Positions 55,401-64,000 of a stretch of DNA of 64,000 bases are shown piece by piece. The notes below the pieces were generated by a model, which made no database searches, had not been told where the DNA came from, and saw nothing but the letters and a program-made list of their open reading frames with translations. Each line of letters opens with the position of its first letter. The first letter of the stretch is position 1. The stretch is from Owenia fusiformis (lineage: Eukaryota; Annelida; Polychaeta; Sabellida; Oweniidae). A program made the position numbers and the translations under genes. The DNA lies in NCBI GenBank assembly GCA_903813345.2, contig CAIIXF020000001.1:7011098-7075097 (forward strand). The letters run 5' to 3'.

Positions 55401-57260
55401 ATACCTGCCAACCTACCGTATTTTTACGGGAATCTACCGTAAATTTTTCATTTTTCCGTAAAAAAATGACAAACTTCCGTAAAAAAATACCATGTTTTTC
55501 CCGTAAAAACGCCCGTAAAAAAATCTACCGTATTTTTTTCGAAATCTACCGTAAATTTATTTTTTAAAAACTCGTTTCTTCCATGAGAACGGCCGTAAAA
55601 TCTACCGTAAATTTTTGAAAATCTACCGTAAATTTTCGAAAATCTACCGTACATTTTCGAAAATCTACCGTAAATTTTCGAAAATCGACCGTATTTCTGC
55701 TAAAATCAACAGTATTCTTGTTCAAACTACCGGAAAATTTCCCGTTATTGTTGGGAAATGCTGAAAAATTGAAGTCATTGATATCATGAGAGACTTGCGA
55801 GTAAACAAATCAATTTTCAATACCATATGATTTCAATGTTATATGAACATTATGTCTGTCATTTCAATTCGTTAAAGTGATAGATCATCTAAGATGGTGA
55901 GTAAAAACGTGTAAAATCCATATTTTGTATTTCAGTAAATGTTTCATTAGTATTTCCAAACATCGTGATATCTTATGAACTGGTTAGAAGGTGAATAAAA
56001 GTGGAGATATGAATATTGTGTTCTATTTTGAATCAATCTAGATTTATTGTAAAAGAGTTGTAGAAAAGTTCTGATCAACATACCACTTACATGGACATAC
56101 AAATTTGCGAACCAACCAGCATGAGGATTATGGAATTTTTTCCGCATCTTTATTCTATTTTCACACTTTTGGATTTGATTACAACCATTCGATATTCCAC
56201 TCTATTAAAATGGTTTGAAACACGTAATAAATTCGTTTGTTTTTACACATTTATATTTGATTTATGTAACTATATATGTGATAAATGCACTTGTGTATGC
56301 GGTTCATGTTATTCAGTGTTTGGTAAAATGTCACATATTTAAGTAACGAACAAAGGCGGTTGACACATAATATATTTAGAACACACATCAAATACAAATA
56401 TACTTTAGAACCAAACAATGTTCATTTACCGAACAATCATAGAGTACCAAATAGCACGGACATATAGTGACTTACCCCACATAATTAATGACATATTGCA
56501 CATAAAATGATGTGGGGTAGGTCAAATTCTTCCACAAAACTAGTTATTTTAAAATGTACCGCAAAAACTCCCGCATTTTTTCCAAATTTACCGAAAAGTA
56601 CCGCATTTTTGGCAAATCTTCCGCAAAAGTACCGGTTTTTCAAAAAATTACCAAAATCTACCGTAAAACTACCGCATTTTTGGCAAATCTTCCGCAAAAG
56701 TACCGGTTTTTTCAAAAAATTACCGTAAAAACTACAGCAATTTTCAGAATCTTCCGCAAAACTACCGCTTTTTCAAAAAACTACCGTGAAAACTACCGCA
56801 TTTTTTCAAAATCTACCGTAAAACTCCCGCATTTTTTCAGAATCTTTCGCAAAACTACCGCTTTTTCAAAAAACTACCGTAAAAACTACTGCATTTTTTA
56901 AAATCTACCGTAAAACTACCGCATTTTTCTAAATCTTCCGCAAAACTACCGCTTTTTTCGAATTTCTACCGTAAAATTACATTATTTTCAAAAATCTACC
57001 CCAAACCTCTGAAACTACAGTATTTTTTTAAAATCTACCGCAAAAACTACCGTTTATTTTATAAATCTACCGTAAAAACTACCTTTTTTTAAAAAATCTA
57101 CCGCAAAAACTACCGTTTTTTCTAAAATCTACCGCAAAAACTACCGCAATTTTGTTGAAAAATACCGCAAAAACTACCGTATTTTGAAAAAATCTATCGC
57201 AAAAATACAGCAATTTTAAAAAAATCTACCGCAAAATTTTGGTCTTAGGTTGGCAGGTAT
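55401..57260. mobile_element. 1.86-kb element built of TACCGYAAA repeats
   Basis: Inverted ends atacctgccaacct and aggttggcaggtat enclose two blocks of short repeats, 55425-55740 (mostly taccgtaaattttcgaaaat) and 56556-57240 (mostly ctaccgcaaaaactaccg), in the same orientation, with an 800-base non-repetitive spacer. The spacer contains a ccccacat/atgtgggg hairpin near 56475-56520. It lies in the intron before the Kv2 membrane exon. Open frames across it are artefacts. Confidence 0.8.
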
Positions 57261-57744
57261 GTATGTTTTCCCTGAAACAAAAAGAAACATTCTAAATTAA
57301 TAAAATCGGAAGCAAAACATGATATTAACCTAACGCTGAGTTGACCTCTACATATAATTGCTATTTAGTGACTACAACTGAAAATCAAATATAATGTATA
57401 AGAAGTAAGATCAACTGAATATGTGCAATATAATATAGGTATATGATGCATATATACCTTCTATTGACTCTCTGATGTCATATCAATGACATATTTGTTT
57501 GTAACTTAACTATGTACAGTAATATACAAAACTAAACAAGAACTACCGTAGGCTAAACTATACAAAATACAAAAATACTAGTCAATTGTAAATATGTAGC
57601 ATGATAAAATGTAAAGATATGTGACGTATCATCTACACAATGTCAATCCAATTTTTCGAATTACATCTGTGTTTTTTTATGAGACATCATTTTTTTAATA
57701 CTACTGATTGCCTAATTGTTAAACAAAAAGTGATCAATGATTTT

Positions 57745-58561
57745 GTATAGTTGTCCAAAAAGTCTTGAAATTTTTGCTTTAACTTTCTAGATTATTCCTT
57801 AATTCAGCTAAAATTTTGTGTATACTGCAATTGAAGTGTTATCCTACATTAATGTTAAGTCTTAAAATGGTTGCTATAGCAACGCAGGGCCATGGGATGG
57901 GCAGGGCAAACTCAAACTCAGCCATGGTCAAGAAATTGCAAAATGGATGCAATTCTCCAACCTGATAGGACATGTAGGAAGTCATTAGATTCATACTTTA
58001 CTTGGACTTACAGCCACACAAACTCATGCTACCATGATGAAATTACTATACACCATGTATTACTTGGTGGTTGAAGGGATTTAAATTGATAATTGGACCT
58101 TTAATGACAATTCCAAACCAGGGAGGCTAAAAACTCCAAACCTGGGAGGCCAAAGACCCCATGAGTCACGGCTGAAAAAATTGCCTAGACTGGGTAAGAA
58201 GCCATCAACTGTGCATTACTTGGCAAGGCCAATATTTTGAAATTGTGAATGGGACAATGTGTTTAGTATACATCAACTAAATCTAAAATCTGCTCATAGT
58301 AATTTACTTTAGTAACTTACTATAAATATATTTATAAGTAATGCATGAATAGGATGTGGCCCTAAATTCAAAATTTTGGATGATTTTATACTCATACTCT
58401 TGCAATGCTCATAAAAATAAAACCATGCAGTGTAATTCCTTCAAACTTTAAAAAGTGAACAAAAAATGTTCAAAGCTCGTCCATGTGAAATATGAGGCCA
58501 AAAGAATAAAAATTGATAATATGAGAGCAACAATTTCAAAACTTTTTGGACAACCCTCGTA
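57745..58561. mobile_element. Non-autonomous mariner-like element
   Basis: The left end gttgtccaaaaagtcttgaa is inverted at ttcaaaactttttggacaac followed by cctcgta on the right; TA follows. The left tip is eroded. No transposase is visible in the 0.8 kb. Confidence 0.6.
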
Positions 58562-59477
58562 CACTTTAGAATATTTTTCAATCTAATTATTCCAGTGACA
58601 AATGCAATTGATCTGATTTGAGAACCCATACTGTTATGACATGACCCATTCATTAACCTGTATATAATGTACTGATTATAAAAATCAATGTTCTCTCATT
58701 GTATTGAATAATTCTACATGTGAATATAGTGAAACATGACAATAAATAGAGGTCCTTGACACTGCTAGTTCAGAATACAGTTTTCTATATAAGGAGGTAG
58801 TCTCACAAACAGGTGGGAAGAACAGATGCAGAGAAAAAATTTCTTCAAACTTAAAGATTTTGAAGATCAAGTTAACAGTTTTGATTTTGTCAATTACAAT
58901 GGAAATGGAAAAATATTTGGTTCTTTTGAAAAGCATTCCTTGTTCATAGGTTTTCCCTACAGAGAGGTATTCCATCGGACAGGTTTTGGATAAATGTGGA
59001 TCCTGTATCTTTCTAAAGAAGAAGAAGAAGTATGTTTACTGATTCATGAACGATTGTAGATGTGAATTGGTTGTTGGACCTGTAGTGGACATTTCTATAA
59101 GAAATTTTCTCCTCCCATTGACTCCCATGTTAAAAAACCTTGAAATGTGAACACCTCCCAATTTGAACAATGAACAGTCATATTTGAAAAAATAATCCTG
59201 TCTAATCTAAAAACCTTTCATAAAATATTACATGTTTCATACAAAATTGTTCAAATATTTAAAAGTTAAACACTGATTTGTCATGATATCAAAACTTTTA
59301 GAGAAATCTTGAATGGTCTCAATCTCAATAGGGCTTTCTAAAAAGACTAAGTTCATTTGAATTGAATTTTCAAATTACTGGTATGCGATGTGGTAAAAAA
59401 AACTATAGATATTTATTGAGAATTAGTTCACATTTCTTCAAAATCCAGAATGTTGCGAATGCAAAAACCTTGAAATG

Positions 59478-59542
59478 TAAACACCTCCTAATCTGAATGC
59501 TTTTAGCCGGTCCCAATCGTGTTCGGATTAGACAGGTTTTAC
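59478..59542. repeat. Pogo/Tigger-like terminal fragment
   Basis: It has acacctcctaatctgaatgc, ggtcccaatcgtgttcggat and tagacaggttttactg, a form often seen at ends of pogo-like transposons. Only one end is clear. Confidence 0.5.
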
Positions 59543-60730
59543 TGTTACTGTATATTTTTGTGGTGAAACTTGCTTTTTTAATAATCATAAGGAACAACAT
59601 TTTATTTTTATCTGAAAATTGGAATCTTTTGCTGATAAATAAATTTTCAAACACACAATATGGTACCTATGTTTTCCAATTAAACATCTCCACATGTTTC
59701 ATGAATTTTAGGAAATCATTGACTTGAGTATTGTTTCGTTGATTTGCTGACTGTAACATTTGTCCATATATCATTTTTGGACTTTTTGATAATATTGGAA
59801 ATGTTGAAGTTGTTTCTCATGGAAAAGTAAAATACTAATTGGAATTATAATATTTTTTCATGCTTTATATTCAAAAAGTTAAAATCAATTTTTATTACCT
59901 TGTTATATGATAATACAATGCAATGTAAGCTACCAGTAGAATATCAAGTCTGGATTTGTGACTACACATGCACATTATCCAATCAGAACACAATATAACC
60001 ATGCATAGTTTATTTAGTCTAATGAGACAATACAATGCATGGATGGCTCTTGAACAGTTGGCAAAGCTTGCAAAAATTATACCAGTTGATCAATGAAATT
60101 ATTCAAAATATTTTATCAGATATCATTTATTGATTACTTCTTGACATGCTTATAAATCCTTTATGTAAATTGCAAGTGTTTTGATCAATTTCTGATAAAA
60201 ACAGAATCATATTTCAAAACACTGTATAAAGCCCAAATCTTCTATAATCAATACGGATGTTAAAATGATGTTAAGCCGCCATTGAAACTGATTTTATGTA
60301 ACACTTGTTTCATTCTATGCTAGCTTTCACACTCGGTTTTCAGTCTAGGGTTAAGGCTGCATACTACTCAACTAGCACATGGTATTCTTTGTTAATTTTA
60401 AGGGAGTTATTTGAAAACAAGATTCAGTTGATACACAATTTGAAAGTACGCTTGGTATGAGAAATTGAGAGTTGATTGCATGTCTCTACAATTTCCCATT
60501 TGATGTGTTTGATTCCTTTTATTTTAAAAAACGATATACCTGGTACATAGTATATAAATCATTTACCCATTATGTACTTCCCATTATTACTCATATATGG
60601 TATATATTTCAATGTATTATCACATGCCTTACTGCATTGGCAACATGCACTTCAATGATTGCCATGAGTTTAGTGTATTCCTTAACAGCTTCAATGGTGT
60701 TGATCTGTTTACATCAATAGCTCTATGTAT

Positions 60731-61419
60731 TTGTTCCATATTAGCTTCATGCAGGATAATGCATTAGCTCAAGATTATTCAATGTATTTTTTTTCATATG
60801 TGATTTATTTCATAGTAAAATAGAATTATAACATACACATGTTGCGGCTTTGCAATGGAGCATTATAAGCCACAATTGAATAATAACAAGATTTAAAAAA
60901 GTAAGTATGACAATGAATTTGCAATAAACAAAAGAATAATTGTGTACAAAGTTATACAGTTGGTGGTGGAAGAAATACTTACACGCTTGCACACCTTTGA
61001 ATAATGTATTTGCATCCCTTGTTCTATATTAGCTTCATGCAGGATAATGCATTAGCTCAATATTATCCAATGTATTGGCATCTCTTGTTCTATATTAGCT
61101 TCATGCAGGATAATGCATTAGGTCAATATTATCCAATGTATTGGCATCCCTTGTTCTATATTAGCTTCATGCAGGATAATGCATTAGCTCAATATTATCC
61201 AATGTATTGGCATCTCTTGTTCTATATTAGCTTCATGCAGGATAATGCATTAGCTCAATATTATCCAATGTATTGGCATCCCTTGTTCTATATTAGCTTC
61301 ATGCAGGATAATGCATTAGCTCAATATTATCCAATGTATTGGCATCTCTTGTTCTATATTAGCTTCATGCAGGATAATGCATTAGCTCAATATTATCCAA
61401 TGTATTGGCATCCCTTGTT
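60731..61419 (+). repeat. 66-bp satellite array, left part
   Basis: Six perfect or near-perfect 66-bp units starting gttctatattagcttcatgc run from 61021 to 61416; a decayed unit lies at 60731-60795. Because 66 is a multiple of three the array stays open, with a 22-residue period (FYISFMQDNALAQYYPMYWH). Units alternate between ggcatctctt and ggcatccctt, so the real unit is a 132-bp dimer. Confidence 0.92.
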
Positions 61420-62877
61420 ATCGCACTTTGAAAAAGTGCTATATTGTCGTCGTCTTGTGCTGTTGGGCGGGCGTGCGGTTGTGCGGGCGTGCGGGCGGCA
61501 CATAAACCAAATCTTGTCATCAAATTTCCAGGATAACTGCTTACCTGTTCAACTTGAAATTTTTACAGATGCAAGAGCAGACTAGTACCAAGATCTGATT
61601 AGGTTAAGGGCATGCTGGGTAAACTACGTGGCGGCCATTTTGAATTTTTCAACAAATCTTGTCATCAAAATTCCAGGAAAACCACTTATCCATTCCACTT
61701 GAAATTTTTACAGATGCAAGAACAGACTATTGTCAAGATCTGATTAGGTTTTGGGTATGCTGGCTGAATTATATGGTGGCCATTTTGAATTTTTCTATTT
61801 GGCGGCCATTTTGAATTTTTCAACTTGCTCCAAATTGACCAAATTTTTTTTTAAAAACATCTACAAGTTCTCAGAAGTTCAAATCTGACCTTAGATTTCA
61901 GATTTGACCTTTCATCCACCTTCAGTGACCTTGAAAAGGTCAAAAAAGTTGATTTTCTAAATTGATATTTTGGATTTAAATTTAGGTCAGCTTAATTACA
62001 AAACACCTACTGAGGTCTGAAAAAGTGAAATTTTCAAGGTCGAAGGTCAAGGTCATTAAACTAGGTCACAAATGATGTTATCCAAGTTTCTCAAAGTTTG
62101 AGACTACAAATCAATTCTTGTCATCAAAATTCCAAGAAAACCGCTAACCTGTTCAACTTGAAATTTTTACACATGCAATAGCAGACTAGTGCCAAGATCT
62201 GATTAGGTTTAGGGCATGCTGGGTAAACTACGTGGTGGCCATTTTGAATTTTTCAACAAATCTTGTAATCAAAATTCCAGGAAAACCACTTATCCGTTCA
62301 ACTTGAAATTTTTACAGATGCAAGAGCAGACTATTGCCAAGATCTGATTAGGTTTTGGGTATGCTGGCTGAATAACATGGTGGCCATTTTGAATTTTTCA
62401 ATTTGCCGGCCATTTTGAATTTTTCAACTTGCTCCAAATTGACCAAATTTTTTTTTTAAAAACATCTACAAGTTCTCAGAAGTTCAAATCTGACCTTAGA
62501 TTTCAGATTGGACCTTTCGTTGACCTTCAGTGACCTTTAAAAGGTCAAAAATTTGATTTTCTAAATTGATATTTTGGATTTAAATTTAGGTCAGCTTAAT
62601 TACAAAACACCTACTGAGGTCTGAAAAAGTGAAATTTTCAAGGTCGAAGGTCATCAAATAAGGTCACAAACAATGTTATCTAAATTTTCCCAAAGTTCAA
62701 GACTACAAATAAATTCTTGTCATCAAAATTGCAGGAAAACCGCTAACCTTGTCAACTTGAAATGTTTACAGATGCAAGAGCAGACTAGTGCCAAGGTCTG
62801 ATTAGGTTTTGGCCATGCTGGGTAAATTGCATGGTGGCCAGTTTGCTCTTCAAAGTGCGATATTTATCACTGTGTGT
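61420..62877 (+). mobile_element. Hairpin element, family D, inserted into the 66-bp satellite
   Basis: Inverted ends atcgcactttg (61420-61430) and caaagtgcgat (62851-62861); the left terminus folds on itself (cactttgaaaaagtg). A gggcgggcgtgcggttgtgc tract follows, then a body made of about four related blocks with cttgtcatcaaaattccagg, acttgaaatttttacagatg, agatctgattaggtt and ggcggccattttgaattttt, and AGGTCA-rich phrases similar to family A. The satellite continues on both sides, with cttgtt duplicated (61414-61419, 62878-62883). Confidence 0.82.
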
Positions 62878-63078
62878 CTTGTTCTATATTAGCTTCATGC
62901 AGGATAATGCATTAGCTCAATATTATCCAATGTATTGGCATCTCTTGTTCTATATTAGCTTCATGCAGGATAATGCATTAGCTCAATATTATCCAATGTA
63001 TTGGCATCCCTTGTTCTATATAAGCTTCATGCAGGATAATGCATTAGCTCAATATTATCCAATGCATTTGCACCCCTG
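62878..63078 (+). repeat. 66-bp satellite array, right part
   Basis: Three further units of the same 66-bp satellite, again alternating ctctt and cccttt-type junctions, ending at aatgcatttgcacccctg. Confidence 0.9.
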
Positions 63079-63692
63079 ACTTCAGTGGCACCTGGCACAG
63101 ATGGTACCATGCAATTGCAATATGTTAGGTGGGGAGAAGATGAAATTATAGAAAGATGCAATAGGAAACATGATACAGGTCTGGCAAGTGTGTTGTATAT
63201 GTCCAATGTATGAGTTGTTGCATTAACTATTCCAAAGATTATAGCCAAGTCAGCAGTTTTAGTACTAGGTTCTAGGCAGTAGGTTATAAATAGAAGAAAA
63301 GTAACATTTAGTACAAACATTGAGCACAACAAACAAGTATGAATCAACATATACAATACAAGATAAAATATAATTTCTTATATATATATAGATAGATTAC
63401 ATTTACATATGATAAGCAGCTACAATTAAAATACAATTACTTTTTTAGGATTAAGATTCATAGATAAACTACTACATAACAAACAATGTACAGCAAAACA
63501 TGTCTTAAGCAAATACAGATGGGACCAGCTAAAAATATTCACTGAGAGAGTGTCTGCAGTCTGCATGAGGAAGTTCACTTAATGTACATAAAGGGACGGA
63601 AAAAGCCTGTTCAACATTTAGCATTTCTTTAGAAAGGTTTTACTCTAAATTTATTACCAATAAATATATGTACTATCAATGAATGTATTGTA

Positions 63693-63915
63693 AACAGCGG
63701 ATTATATAAAAATGGACTGTAACAAATACCCGGATTTGTTGGTTTTCAAAAAAAATTATTTTTTGATATCACTTTTTATGCCTGGCATAAAAAGTGATGT
63801 CCCATTTTATGCTGAGCATAAAAAGTGATATCTCATTTTATGCTGGCATAAAAAGTGAAATCCCATTTTATGTTACAGTATTTGTTACAGTCCATTTTTA
63901 TATAATCCGCTGTTT
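63693..63915. mobile_element. 223-bp palindromic MITE
   Basis: Inverted ends pair over more than 35 bases without mismatch (aaacagcggattatataaaa at the left, its complement at the right, continuing through tggactgtaacaaata). The centre has three to four cataaaaagtgat repeats that also pair with each other. Confidence 0.85.
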
Positions 63916-64000
63916 GTATTATCTGAAACAAAAGCATTAAATATTTAGCAGTTGATATAATATGTAGGATACTTCTATATGCATACATGTATATGATAAA

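Larger units (their letters stand above)
55296..64000. other. Kv2 upstream intron, incomplete
   Basis: Everything right of the membrane exon is presumably intron leading to a T1 exon outside the window. No T1-like coding sequence was found. Besides the listed elements, 58600-60700 and 63100-63690 show nothing I can name. Confidence 0.6.

Noticed and set aside
56507-56901. Open frames with repeated Phe/Lys/Thr patterns across the TACCG repeats
   Set aside because: They arise from the short-word repeat; similar frames occur on both strands and match no family.

Overview
The window is animal nuclear DNA: AT-rich, with small exons, long introns, GT-AG splice sites and many decayed mobile elements. 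The repeat families (terminal hairpins followed by CCGTCCGTC-like tracts, tRNA-derived SINEs, TA-flanked MITEs, a mariner relic) suggest a marine invertebrate bilaterian. I cannot fix the phylum from sequence alone. There are no bacterial features and no CRISPR array.

Four protein genes are supported, all rebuilt exon by exon with agreeing phases. (1) Plus strand, 488-11819: the last 15 coding exons of a Slo (BK-type) potassium channel, covering the cytosolic RCK1-RCK2 gating ring; the membrane part lies left of the window. It is divergent and lacks the Asp-rich calcium bowl. (2) Minus strand, 22591-15925: complete BPNT2/IMPAD1, the Golgi 3'-phosphoadenosine phosphatase, 5 exons, 356 aa. (3) Plus strand, 22809-26974: complete UBE2W, the ubiquitin-conjugating enzyme that modifies protein N-termini, 6 exons, 148 aa if the tiny first exon is right. 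It starts 217 bp from BPNT2 in divergent orientation. (4) Minus strand, 55295-41067: a Shab/Kv2 voltage-gated potassium channel from S1 to the stop codon; the T1 exon lies beyond the right edge.

The rest is repeats. Introns of Slo hold a solo-LTR-like insertion, a GGCTC minisatellite and several MITEs. A 1,068-bp mariner relic sits in a BPNT2 intron, and a large foldback and a minisatellite sit in UBE2W introns. The 14-kb gap between UBE2W and Kv2 holds tandem arrays and MITEs but no recognisable gene. Kv2 introns hold a 2.7-kb array dense in AGGTCA nuclear-receptor half-sites, long foldbacks, a TACCGYAAA array and a 66-bp satellite split by a nested insertion.

The genes are not an operon and share no pathway. 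From memory, however, the human relatives of all four map to chromosome 8 (KCNU1/Slo3, BPNT2, UBE2W, KCNB2), so the window may preserve an ancient linkage group and bears on the origin of Slo3. Another theme is a set of four or five non-coding repeat families with a common plan: a 5' terminal hairpin, a C/G-rich simple tract, an internally repeated body, and an inverted copy of the terminus at the 3' end.
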